Of a stretch of 64,000 nucleotides of DNA, positions 25,907-33,542 are shown in pieces. The notes under the pieces were generated by a model that did no database searches, had not been told where the DNA came from, and worked only from the letters and a program-made list of their open reading frames with translations. This stretch comes from Pelomonas caseinilytica (GTDB lineage: Bacteria > Pseudomonadota > Gammaproteobacteria > Burkholderiales > Burkholderiaceae_C): positions 496,001 to 560,000 of the forward strand of contig NZ_JAJTWT010000003.1 in assembly GCF_021353235.1 (NCBI RefSeq), read 5' to 3'. A program made the position numbers and the translations under genes. How positions within the stretch are numbered: position 1 is the stretch's first letter; the number at the start of each line of letters is the position of its first letter.

Positions 25907-25936
25907 AAAAATGGCGGGCTTGAACAGCCCGCCATT
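25907..25936 (-). terminator. Rho-independent terminator of the SlyB-like lipoprotein gene
   Basis: An 11-bp perfect stem (AATGGCGGGCT at 25910-25920, AGCCCGCCATT at 25926-25936; loop TGAAC). Read on the minus strand it ends in TTTTT just before the ATG of the next gene. It terminates the lipoprotein transcript and may also act as an attenuator for the gene that begins at 25905. Confidence 0.8.
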
Positions 25937-25966
25937 GTCGGTTGGCGCCGGCCTGGGGTGCCGGCT

Positions 25967-26458
25967 TCAGCCGTTGCTGGCCGGAGCCGCCGGCACGACG
26001 GCCGGTGCGCGCATCACGCGGGTCTTGCCGCCAGTCGTCACGAGGACGACAGGGTCACCGCTGTTGAATGTCTCGGCGCCCTTGGCCTGGACGATGGCGC
26101 GGCGTTCGCCGTTGCGCAGCTGGACGATGATTTCCAGAGCCTCCTCCCGGGTGGCCGAGCGCTCGATGGCGTTGCCGATGACGGCACCCGCCACCGCGCC
26201 GATCACGCCGACGACCGCGCCTTCGCGACGGCCACCGACCGAGCTGCCGGCGATGGCGCCGGTGACGCCGCCTGCAGCGCCGCCGATGCCGCTCTGCGAG
26301 CCGTCGACGGTGACGGGCCGGCTGGACAGCACGGTGGCGTCCTGCACCTGGGACATGCGCTGGGCGTCGCCGCGCTGGATGACGTCGGGGTTGGACGTGG
26401 CGCAGGCGCTCAGCGCCAGGGCCGAAGCCACCCCCAGTGAAATGATGAGCTTGGACAT
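25967..26458 (-). CDS. SlyB-like glycine-zipper outer-membrane lipoprotein
   Basis: 163 residues. Lipoprotein signal with lipobox ALSAC; then a short polar stretch, followed by a double glycine zipper (GIGGAAGGVTGAIAGSSVGG and VGVIGAVAGAVIGNAIE), as in SlyB and the 17-kDa surface-antigen family. The C-terminal part (EIIVQLRNGERRAIVQ, DPVVLVTTGG) is the usual beta end. Envelope-stabilising lipoprotein. Start at 26458 has GAGGAG upstream. It ends in a strong terminator overlapping the leader of the following gene. Confidence 0.88.
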   Translation of the reverse strand: MSKLIISLGVASALALSACATSNPDVIQRGDAQRMSQVQDATVLSSRPVTVDGSQSGIGGAAGGVTGAIAGSSVGGRREGAVVGVIGAVAGAVIGNAIERSATREEALEIIVQLRNGERRAIVQAKGAETFNSGDPVVLVTTGGKTRVMRAPAVVPAAPASNG

Positions 26459-26542
26459 TCGATTACTCCTCGGGCACAACGACAGCCCAAACGCTGCCGA
26501 TTGTCCCGCCGTTGACGCCCGGACGCACCGGACTACAACTCT

Positions 26543-27100
26543 TTACCCGTGCAGGCGGCTCGACCGGGGCACGCTGGCGAGGAGGAATTCCATCTGGTCG
26601 GCCAGGATGCGGCGCCCGCGCAGGATCATGTCCTCGTGCAGGCTGGGCACGTAGGGCAGGTAGAGCAGGCTCATGCGCGCCTCCTCGGGCAGGCGGCTGC
26701 CCTTGCGGCCGTTGCAGGGCCGGCAGGCGGTGATGCAGTTCATCCACGTGTCCTGCCCGCCGCGCGAGGTGGGGTGGATGTGCTCGCGGGTGAGGTCTTC
26801 GGGCAGGCAGCGGTGGCCGCAGTAGGCGCAGATGAAGCGGTCGCGCACGAAGAGCTTGGCGTTGGTCAGCGCCGGGGCCTGGCGCCAGGCGCGGCTCGGC
26901 ACGGCCCCGCGCACCGCGATGATGGAGTGCACCTCGATGCGGGACTGGCGTCCGGTGATGCGCTGCCAGCCGCCGCGCAGCACCTGGCAAGGATCGCCCA
27001 GCGTCCAGGCGACGCCGTCGCTGGCGTAGATCACGGCCGCTTCGCGGGTCGTGATCCAGGCCTGGGGCCGGCCGGAGACATCGAGCTGGAGCACATCCAC
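26543..27100 (-). CDS. HNH endonuclease
   Basis: 185 residues with a C-terminal HNH nuclease fold: a zinc Cys pair in CAYCGHRC, REHIHPTSRGG (first His and its partner), W-M-N, then CRPCNGRKG (second Cys pair). The N-terminal half is a small domain common to chromosomal HNH proteins of Burkholderiales, usually not phage-linked. Start is a GTG at 27100. Its purine-rich AAGAGG ribosome-site-like sequence falls inside the left end of the inverted-repeat element at 27105, so the element may supply translation signals. The biological role is unknown. Confidence 0.85.
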   Translation of the reverse strand: MDVLQLDVSGRPQAWITTREAAVIYASDGVAWTLGDPCQVLRGGWQRITGRQSRIEVHSIIAVRGAVPSRAWRQAPALTNAKLFVRDRFICAYCGHRCLPEDLTREHIHPTSRGGQDTWMNCITACRPCNGRKGSRLPEEARMSLLYLPYVPSLHEDMILRGRRILADQMEFLLASVPRSSRLHG

Positions 27101-27104
27101 TGCT

Positions 27105-27372
27105 AGGGCCTCTTCACGCTACGGGAATCGGTGCGAGAGGGTCTGCGCGGGTGTGGGGCTAGGCGCCGCGCCGAAGCCCGGGCTGATTGCCCGGGCAAAG
27201 CGCGCAACGACGCCATGCGCCCGCGCAGACCCTCTCCCAAAGGGTTGCTACTCAAAAGCCCGCGCGCGGCGTTGCGAAGCCTCGCTGGGGAGGTCCCCTG
27301 CTTCGACTTCGCGCCTTGCTCGCGGGCTTTTGAGTGGCAACGCATCCGATCCCCGTAGCGTGAAGAGGCCCT
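27105..27372. repeat. 268-bp inverted-repeat element with three-way-junction fold (MITE-like or structured RNA)
   Basis: Terminal inverted repeats of 27 bases (27105-27131 and 27346-27372) match at 26 positions. Inside are two separate long stems. Arm 1 pairs 27135-27151 with 27220-27236 (17 of 17) and is capped by GCCCGGGC 27176-27183 with 27189-27196. Arm 2 pairs 27245-27264 with 27321-27340 (19 of 20 plus one G-T). Linkers at the junction are 3, 8 and 5 bases. No convincing ORF lies inside and no target duplication is obvious at the ends. It sits between the HNH gene and the TetR gene. Either a non-autonomous mobile element or a structured RNA gene. Confidence 0.85.
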
Positions 27373-27536
27373 GACCTCCAACCGAGAGCCTAGCGAGAAC
27401 CGGGCCAGCGCTCAAGCGCGGGCCCATGACAGGCCGACGCCTCCGGGTCATCCCTAGGTTGGGCGCAGTATTAGGCACATCACCCTAGAAATCCGCGGGA
27501 CAAGGTGGCGCTGTCACGGAAGCGACCTGCAAAATA
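27373..27536. other. Intergenic DNA between the inverted-repeat element and the TetR operator
   Basis: About 160 bases with no gene recognised. It is less G+C-dominated than its surroundings in patches (for example TAGGCACATCACCCTAG) and carries no long repeat. Presumably it holds upstream promoter sequence for the tetR gene. Confidence 0.4.
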
Positions 27537-27548
27537 GAACGATCGTTC
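27537..27548 (+). promoter_or_regulatory. Palindromic operator upstream of the TetR gene
   Basis: GAACGATCGTTC is a perfect 12-base palindrome, flanked by AAAATA on the left and GTTTTA on the right, extending the dyad imperfectly. It lies 17 bases before the GTG start of the TetR-family gene in an AT-rich patch that could be its promoter. It is the likely autoregulatory site, and possibly the control site of the downstream beta-oxidation genes. Confidence 0.7.
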
Positions 27549-27564
27549 GTTTTATTCTTGCGCC

Positions 27565-28287
27565 GTGTCCACCTTGCCCGCTCCTGCCAAGAAAGCCGCT
27601 CCCCTGCGTGCCGCCAAGCCGGTGCGCGTGGCGCGCTCGCTGCAAAAGGGCCAGCAGACTCGCGCCGCCATTCTCGAGGCCGCCCTGGGCCTGGCCTCGC
27701 ACATGGGCCTGGAGGGCCTGTCCATCGGCGCCCTGGCCGACGTGACCGGCATGAGCAAGTCGGGCGTCTTCGCCCACTTCGGCTCGCGCGAGGAACTGCA
27801 GATCGCCGTCGTCACGGAATACCACGCCAAGTTCGAGGAAGAGGTCTTCTTCACCGCCATCCGCGAGCCGCGCGGCCTGCCGCGGCTGCGGGCCATGTTC
27901 GAGCGCTGGGTGCGCCGCGTCTCCGTCGAGGTCGACTCCGGCTGCATCTACATCAGCGGTGCCGTGGAGTTCGACGACCGGCCCGGTCCGGTGCGCGACG
28001 CCCTCGTGGGCATGGTCAAGGCCTGGCATGCGGCGCTGCACAAAGCCATCGAGCTGTCGGTGCAGGAGGGCCACCTCCGTGCCGATGCCGATGTCGACCA
28101 GATCGTCTTCGAGTTGCACGGCCTCATCCTGTCGCTGCACCACGACGCCCGCTTCATGCGCATTCCGGGCGCGCTGGCGCGAGCCGGCATCGGCTTCGAC
28201 CGGACCATCCAGTTCTACGCCACGCCGGCTGGCCTCGAGATCGAGCGCAGCCCCAAGACATCCCGCAACGGCGCCACACGGCGCTGA
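27565..28287 (+). CDS. TetR family transcriptional regulator of the beta-oxidation cluster
   Basis: 240 residues. A basic Lys/Ala/Pro-rich N-terminal extension precedes the TetR DNA-binding domain: TRAAILEAALGLASHMG, then LSIGALADVTGMSKSGVFAHFGSREEL. The rest is a helical ligand-binding domain with CIYISGAVEFDDRPG. The GTG start follows the GAACGATCGTTC operator closely. The acyl-CoA dehydrogenase gene begins 40 bases downstream on the same strand, so a fatty-acyl-CoA-responsive repressor of fatty-acid degradation is the natural inference. Confidence 0.86.
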   Translation: MSTLPAPAKKAAPLRAAKPVRVARSLQKGQQTRAAILEAALGLASHMGLEGLSIGALADVTGMSKSGVFAHFGSREELQIAVVTEYHAKFEEEVFFTAIREPRGLPRLRAMFERWVRRVSVEVDSGCIYISGAVEFDDRPGPVRDALVGMVKAWHAALHKAIELSVQEGHLRADADVDQIVFELHGLILSLHHDARFMRIPGALARAGIGFDRTIQFYATPAGLEIERSPKTSRNGATRR

Positions 28288-28326
28288 TCCCTTTCACCCT
28301 TCTACAGACCGCTCCAGGAGTACCCG

Positions 28327-30117
28327 ATGCCCCAGTACCAACCGCCCATGCGTGACATGCAGTTCGTCATGCACGAGCTGCTGAACGTCGTCGACGAGCT
28401 GAAGATGCTGCCGGCCCACGCCGACATCGACGCCGACACGATCAACGCGGTGCTCGAGGAAGGCGGCAAGTTCGCTGCCGAAGTCATCGCCCCCATCAAC
28501 CTCAGCGGCGACGCCGAGGGCTGCACCCTCGACAAGGCCACCCACGAGGTGACCGCGCCCAAGGGCTTCAAGGAAGCCTACAAGCAGTACGTCGAAGGCG
28601 GCTGGCCGGCGCTCAGCTGCGACCCGCAGTTCGGCGGCCAGGGCCTGCCCCACCTCGTGAATCAGTTCTTCTACGAGATGCTGAACTCGGCCAACCAGGC
28701 CTGGACGATGTACCCCGGCCTGAGCCACGGTGCCTACGAGGCCCTGCACGCCCACGGCACGCCCGAGCAGCAGGCCCTGTACCTGCCCAAGCTCACCAGC
28801 GGCGAATGGACGGGCACCATGTGCCTGACCGAGCCTCACTGCGGCACCGACCTCGGCCTGCTGCGCACCAAGGCCGAGCCTCAGCCCGACGGCACCTACC
28901 GCATCACCGGCCAGAAGATCTTCATCTCCGCCGGCGAACACGACATGGCCGAGAACATCGTCCACCTCGTGCTGGCCCGCCTGCCGGACGCGCCGCAGGG
29001 CAGCAAGGGCATCTCGCTCTTCATCGTGCCCAAGTTCAACGTCAATGCCGACGGCTCGCTGGGTTCGCGCAACGGCATCTTCTGCGCCGGCCTCGAGCAC
29101 AAGATGGGCATCCACGGCAATGCCACCGCGCAGATCGTGCTGGAAGGCGCCGTGGGCACACTGGTCGGCGAGCCCAACAAGGGCCTGGCCGCGATGTTCG
29201 TCATGATGAACGCCGCCCGGCTGGGCGTGGGCAACCAGTCCCTGGGCCTGACCGAGGTGGCCTACCAGAACGCCGTGGCCTATGCCAAGGACCGCATCCA
29301 GATGCGCGCCCTCTCCGGCCCCAAGGCCCCCGACAAGCCGGCCGACCCCATCATCGTGCACCCCGACGTGCGCAAGATGCTGCTGACGGCCCGCGCCTTC
29401 GCCGAGGGCGGCCGCATGCTGCAGGGCTACACCGTGCTGCAGCTGGACAAGGCCCTCAAGAGCGACGACGAGGACGAGCGCAAGGACGCCGAGGCCGAGG
29501 TCGCCCTGCTCACGCCCATCATCAAGGCCTTCATCACCGACAACGGCTGGCTGGCCACCTCGCACTGCATGCAGGTCTTCGGTGGCCACGGCTTCATCCA
29601 CGAGTGGGGCATGGAGCAGTTCGTGCGCGACGCGCGCATCAACATGATCTACGAGGGCACCAACACCATCCAGTCGCTGGACCTGCTGGGCCGCAAGGTG
29701 CTGGGCAACAACGGCGCCACGCTGAAGAAGTTCGGCAAGAAGATCGCCGCCTTCATCGAGGAAGAGGGCGTCAACGAAGCCATGCAGGAGTTCGTGAACC
29801 CGCTCGCCGACCTGGGCGACAAGGTCAACAAGCTGACCCAGGAAATCGGCATGAAGGCCTTCGGCAACCCCGACGAAGTCGGCGCCGCGGCGGTGGACTA
29901 CCTGCGCGTGGTGGGCCACATGTGCTTCGCCTACTTCTTCGCCCAGGCCGCCAAGATCGCTCTGGCCAAGAAGGACGGCGGCGACCCGTTCTACACCGCC
30001 AAGCTCGCCACGGCGCGCTTCTACTTCGCCAAGCTGCTGCCCGAGACGGCCAGCCTCATCCGCACCTGCCGTGCGGGCCTGGCGCCGCTGATGGAAATGG
30101 AAGAAGCCCTCTTCTGA
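28327..30117 (+). CDS. Acyl-CoA dehydrogenase, long form (about 600 residues)
   Basis: FAD enzyme that introduces the alpha-beta double bond in acyl-CoA, first step of beta-oxidation. 596 residues, the length of the FadE-like family with an extra C-terminal domain. Motifs: YPGLSHGAYEAL, CLTEPHCGTDLG (flavin-site strand), the ITGQKIFISAGEHD segment, QVFGGHGFIHEWGMEQFVRDARI and IYEGTNTIQ, which carries the region of the catalytic Glu. The C-terminal 130 residues are the acetyl-CoA-dehydrogenase-C-like helical module. A CAGGAG site precedes the ATG. First enzyme gene behind the TetR regulator. Confidence 0.92.
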   Translation: MPQYQPPMRDMQFVMHELLNVVDELKMLPAHADIDADTINAVLEEGGKFAAEVIAPINLSGDAEGCTLDKATHEVTAPKGFKEAYKQYVEGGWPALSCDPQFGGQGLPHLVNQFFYEMLNSANQAWTMYPGLSHGAYEALHAHGTPEQQALYLPKLTSGEWTGTMCLTEPHCGTDLGLLRTKAEPQPDGTYRITGQKIFISAGEHDMAENIVHLVLARLPDAPQGSKGISLFIVPKFNVNADGSLGSRNGIFCAGLEHKMGIHGNATAQIVLEGAVGTLVGEPNKGLAAMFVMMNAARLGVGNQSLGLTEVAYQNAVAYAKDRIQMRALSGPKAPDKPADPIIVHPDVRKMLLTARAFAEGGRMLQGYTVLQLDKALKSDDEDERKDAEAEVALLTPIIKAFITDNGWLATSHCMQVFGGHGFIHEWGMEQFVRDARINMIYEGTNTIQSLDLLGRKVLGNNGATLKKFGKKIAAFIEEEGVNEAMQEFVNPLADLGDKVNKLTQEIGMKAFGNPDEVGAAAVDYLRVVGHMCFAYFFAQAAKIALAKKDGGDPFYTAKLATARFYFAKLLPETASLIRTCRAGLAPLMEMEEALF

Positions 30118-30149
30118 CCCCAACGCACACTGACCGAAGGATGCCCCCG

Positions 30150-30575
30150 ATGAAAGTCCTGTTCGCTGCTGCCTTGCTGCTGCCCGCGTTTGCCTTCGCG
30201 CAGACGACACCCGTGGGCCTGTGGAGGACCATCGACGACGACGGCAAAACCGCGAAGTCGCTGGTCCGCATCAGCGAACAGGGGGGCACCCTCGTGGGCA
30301 GCATCGACAAGGTGCTGGACCCGTCCGCCGAGCCCAACGCGAAATGCGACAAGTGCAGGGACGACCGCAAGGACCAGCCCATCGTCGGCCTGCAGATCAT
30401 TCGCGGTGTCAAGGCCGATGGCGACGGCGTCTGGGGCGGCGGCGAGATCCTTGACCCGAATAACGGCAAGACCTATCGCACCCGCCTCAAGCCCGTGGAC
30501 GGCGGCAAGAAGCTGGAAATGCGCGGCTACATCGGCCCTTTCTATCGCACGCAGACGTGGATCCGCGTGGAGTGA
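30150..30575 (+). CDS. DUF2147 domain-containing periplasmic protein
   Basis: 141 residues. Signal peptide (MKVLFAAALLLPAFAFAQ), then the DUF2147 beta-barrel features: VGLWRTIDDDGKTAKSLVRI, a Cys pair (AKCDKCRD), GGGEILDPNNGKTYRT and MRGYIGPFYRTQTW. I start at 30150 because GAAGG is 9 bases upstream; the earlier in-frame ATG at 30141 has no spacing. Family function is unknown. It sits inside the fatty-acid cluster between acyl-CoA dehydrogenase and the FadN-type enzyme, an arrangement I recall from related genomes. Confidence 0.85.
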   Translation: MKVLFAAALLLPAFAFAQTTPVGLWRTIDDDGKTAKSLVRISEQGGTLVGSIDKVLDPSAEPNAKCDKCRDDRKDQPIVGLQIIRGVKADGDGVWGGGEILDPNNGKTYRTRLKPVDGGKKLEMRGYIGPFYRTQTWIRVE

Positions 30576-30604
30576 ACCAACGAATTCTTTAGGAGCAAGA
30601 ACCC

Positions 30605-33001
30605 ATGAGTCGATTCCAAGTCCGCAAGGTCGCCGTGCTCGGCGCCGGCGTGATGGGTGCGCAGATCGCGGCCCACCTCGTCAACTGCAAGGTGCCCGTC
30701 GTGCTGTTCGACCTGCCCGCCAAGGAAGGCCCCAAGAACGGCATCGTGCAAAAGGCCGTCGACGGCCTGAAGAAGCTCAAGCCGGCGCCCCTGGGCGTGC
30801 CCGAAGAGGCGGCGCTGATCCAGCAGGCCAACTACGAAGAGCACCTGGAAGTGCTGCGTGGCTGCGACCTCGTCATCGAGGCCATCGCCGAGCGCATGGA
30901 CTGGAAGCTGGACCTCTACACCAAGATCGCGCCCTTCGTCGCCGACCACGCCATCGTCGCGTCCAACACCTCGGGCCTGTCGATCACCAAGCTGAGCGAA
31001 GTCCTGCCCGAGGGCATCAAGCCGCGCTTCTGCGGCATCCACTTCTTCAACCCGCCGCGCTACATGGCGCTGGTCGAGCTGATCAACACGCCGACGACCC
31101 GTCCCGAGATCCTCGACCAGCTCGAGGCCTTCGTGACCACCTCGCTCGGCAAGAGCGTCGTGCGCGCCCACGACACGCCCAACTTCGTCGCCAACCGCGT
31201 CGGCATCGCCGGCATGATGGCCACGATGATCGAGGCCGAGAAGTTCGGCCTCACCGTGGACGTGGTGGACGACCTGACCGGCAAGAAGCTCGGCCGCGCC
31301 AGCTCCGGCACCTTCCGCACGGCGGATGTGGTGGGCCTGGACACCATGGCTCACGTCGTCAAGACCATGCAGGACAACCTGAAGGACGACCCCTTCTACG
31401 CCACCTACGCCACGCCCAAGGTCCTGGGCGAGCTGATCCAGAAGGGCGCCCTCGGCCAGAAGACCGGCGCCGGCTTCTACAAGAAGGTCGGCAAGGACAT
31501 CCAGCGGCTGGACTTCGCCACGGGCGAGTACGTGGCCGGTGGCAAGAAGGCTGACGAGATCGTCGCGCGCATGCTCAAGAAGGCCCCGGCCGACCGCCTC
31601 AAGCTCTTGCGCGAATCCACCAACCCGCAAGCCCAGTTCCTGTGGGCCATCCTGCGCGACAGCTTCCACTACTGCGCCGTGCACCTGGCCACCGTGGCCG
31701 ACACGGCCCGCGAGATCGACTTCGCGATGCGCTGGGGCTTCGGCTCCCAGCAGGGCCCGTTCGAGCTCTGGCAGGCCGCCGGCTGGACGCAGGTGGCGCA
31801 GTGGATCGCCGCCGACATCGCCGACGGCAAGACCCTCTCCAGCGCGCCTCTGCCCGCCTGGGTGACCGAAGGCCCGGTGGCCGAGGCCGGTGGCGTGCAC
31901 ACACCGCAGGGCTCGTGGAGCGCCGCCGAGGGCAGGTTCAAGCCGCGCAGCGAGCTGCCGGTCTACCAGCGCCAGGCCTTCCGCGAGTCGCTGCTGGGCA
32001 GCGGCGCGGCCGACCCGCTCAAGAGCGGCACCGAGCTGTTCAAGAACGACGAAGTGCGCGTCTGGACGCTGGACGGCGAGGTCGTCATCGCCTCCATCAC
32101 CGCCAAGCTGCATCTCATCAGCCCGGCCGTCACCGAGGGCCTGCTCAAGGCCGTCGAGATCGCTGAAGACGCCTACAAGGGCCTGGTGATCTGGTCGCCG
32201 GACGACGTGTTCTCGGCCGGCGCCAACCTCGAGAGCCTGATGCCCGTCTTCATGAAGATGGGCAGCAAGGGCATCGCGCCGGAAGAGAAGAAGCTGCAGG
32301 ACATGATGCTGCGCCTGCGCTACGCCAACGTGCCGGTCGTCGCGGCCATGCGCGGCCTGGCCCTGGGCGGTGGCGCCGAGCTGGCCGTGCACTGCGCGCG
32401 CCGTGTCGCTCACGTCGAAAGTTATGTGGGTCTCGTCGAAGTGGGCGTGGGCCTCATCCCGGGCGGCGGCGGCCTGACCTATATCGCCCGCCGCGCCGCC
32501 GAGATGGCCGCCGCCGGCAATGCGGGCGCCGACATCCTCGCCTTCCTGAAGGACGGCTTCCTGACCGCTGCCACCGCCAAGGTCGCCACCTCGGCCCACG
32601 AGGCGAGGAAGAACGGCTTCCTGCTGGACAGCGACATCATCGTCCCGCACAAGGACGAGCTGCTGCACGTGGCTACCGCCACAGTCAAGGGCATGAGCGA
32701 GGCCGGCTACCGCCCGCCGCACAAGGTGATGTTCCCGGTCGCCGGCCGCAGCGGTATCGCGACGATCAAGGGCCAGGTCGCCAACATGCGCGACGGCGGC
32801 TTCGTCAGCGCCCACGACTACCACCTGGCCGCGGCGATCGCCGACGTGGTCTGCGGCGGTGAGGTCGAGGCGGGTTCGCTGGTGACCGAGGAGTACCTGA
32901 TGGCCCTGGAGCGCAAGCACTTCTGCGCGCTGCTGGACAACCCCAAGACCCAGGAACGCATCATGGGCATGCTCCAGACGGGCAAGCCGGTGCGCAACTG
33001 A
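30605..33001 (+). CDS. FadN-type 3-hydroxyacyl-CoA dehydrogenase / enoyl-CoA hydratase
   Basis: Bifunctional beta-oxidation enzyme, 798 residues. The NAD-binding hydroxyacyl-CoA dehydrogenase comes first (VLGAGVMGAQIAAHL, SNTSGLSI, HFFNPPRYMALVE with the catalytic His, then the C-terminal HAD domain). The crotonase domain is at the C-terminus (FSAGANLE, ALGGGAELAVHC, VEVGVGLIPGGGGL). This order is the reverse of E. coli FadB and equals Bacillus FadN. An AGGAGC site precedes the ATG. It works with the neighbouring acyl-CoA dehydrogenase and thiolase. Confidence 0.92.
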   Translation: MSRFQVRKVAVLGAGVMGAQIAAHLVNCKVPVVLFDLPAKEGPKNGIVQKAVDGLKKLKPAPLGVPEEAALIQQANYEEHLEVLRGCDLVIEAIAERMDWKLDLYTKIAPFVADHAIVASNTSGLSITKLSEVLPEGIKPRFCGIHFFNPPRYMALVELINTPTTRPEILDQLEAFVTTSLGKSVVRAHDTPNFVANRVGIAGMMATMIEAEKFGLTVDVVDDLTGKKLGRASSGTFRTADVVGLDTMAHVVKTMQDNLKDDPFYATYATPKVLGELIQKGALGQKTGAGFYKKVGKDIQRLDFATGEYVAGGKKADEIVARMLKKAPADRLKLLRESTNPQAQFLWAILRDSFHYCAVHLATVADTAREIDFAMRWGFGSQQGPFELWQAAGWTQVAQWIAADIADGKTLSSAPLPAWVTEGPVAEAGGVHTPQGSWSAAEGRFKPRSELPVYQRQAFRESLLGSGAADPLKSGTELFKNDEVRVWTLDGEVVIASITAKLHLISPAVTEGLLKAVEIAEDAYKGLVIWSPDDVFSAGANLESLMPVFMKMGSKGIAPEEKKLQDMMLRLRYANVPVVAAMRGLALGGGAELAVHCARRVAHVESYVGLVEVGVGLIPGGGGLTYIARRAAEMAAAGNAGADILAFLKDGFLTAATAKVATSAHEARKNGFLLDSDIIVPHKDELLHVATATVKGMSEAGYRPPHKVMFPVAGRSGIATIKGQVANMRDGGFVSAHDYHLAAAIADVVCGGEVEAGSLVTEEYLMALERKHFCALLDNPKTQERIMGMLQTGKPVRN

Positions 33002-33012
33002 GCGAGTCAACG

Positions 33013-33504
33013 GTGAACCGGCTTCAACGCACCCTCGCCAAGCTGGACGGCCTGCCCGGCCCGCTGCGCAGCGCCGCGCGCAACTTCGCGTTGCGGCGCG
33101 CCGTGCCGCTCACCGGCACGGCGGGGCTGGACTTCGTCGCCCTCACGCCCGAGCGCAGCGAGATCCGCATCGCCAACCGGCGGCCGGTGCAGAACCACAT
33201 CCGCGGCGTGCATGCCGCGGCCATGACCCTGGTGGCCGAAACCGCCACGGGCATGGTCGTCGGCATGAACGTGCGGGACGACTGCCTGCCGTTGTGCAAG
33301 AGCCTCAACGTCGCGTTCAAGAAGCGCGCGAGCGGGGCCCTGCGTGCCCAGGCCCATCTCACCGCCGAGCAGCGTGCGCTGCTGGCCCGCGAGACCAAGG
33401 GTGAAGTGAAGGTGGCCGTCACGGTCACCGACGAAGCCGGCATCGAGCCGATCCAGTGTGAATTTGTCTGGGCCTGGGTGCCCAAAGAGAAGCCCCAGGC
33501 TTGA
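33013..33504 (+). CDS. DUF4442 hotdog-fold protein (thioesterase-like)
   Basis: 163 residues from a GTG start 11 bases after the FadN-type gene. Features of the DUF4442/PaaI-like hotdog family: IRIANRRPVQNHIRGVHAAAMTLVAE (the helix with the active-site-like His region), then DDCLPLCKSLNVAFKKRA and a strand-rich end, ECEFVWAWVPK-like. Probably acts on acyl-CoA in the beta-oxidation cluster, by context. No catalysis has been shown for this family. Confidence 0.8.
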   Translation: MNRLQRTLAKLDGLPGPLRSAARNFALRRAVPLTGTAGLDFVALTPERSEIRIANRRPVQNHIRGVHAAAMTLVAETATGMVVGMNVRDDCLPLCKSLNVAFKKRASGALRAQAHLTAEQRALLARETKGEVKVAVTVTDEAGIEPIQCEFVWAWVPKEKPQA

Positions 33505-33542
33505 ACACCGAAAGGCCCGCGAGGGCCTTGAAAGGAAAGACC

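Noticed and set aside
26543-27100. HNH gene as part of a prophage or homing element
   Set aside because: No phage genes, integrase or tRNA nearby; the flanking genes are ordinary chromosomal ones and the HNH type is common in this order.
27051-27381. Short ORFs on both strands within the inverted-repeat element
   Set aside because: They consist of repeat-arm translations (Arg, Ala, Gly, Pro) with no start signals or conserved motif. The palindromes explain the open frames.
30542-33010. An 800-residue antisense open frame across the FadN-type gene
   Set aside because: Same cause: antisense of a GC-biased gene. It has no domain, no ribosome site and no start context. Similar antisense frames at 19331-21529, 28294-30210 and 42651-45044 were rejected for the same reason.
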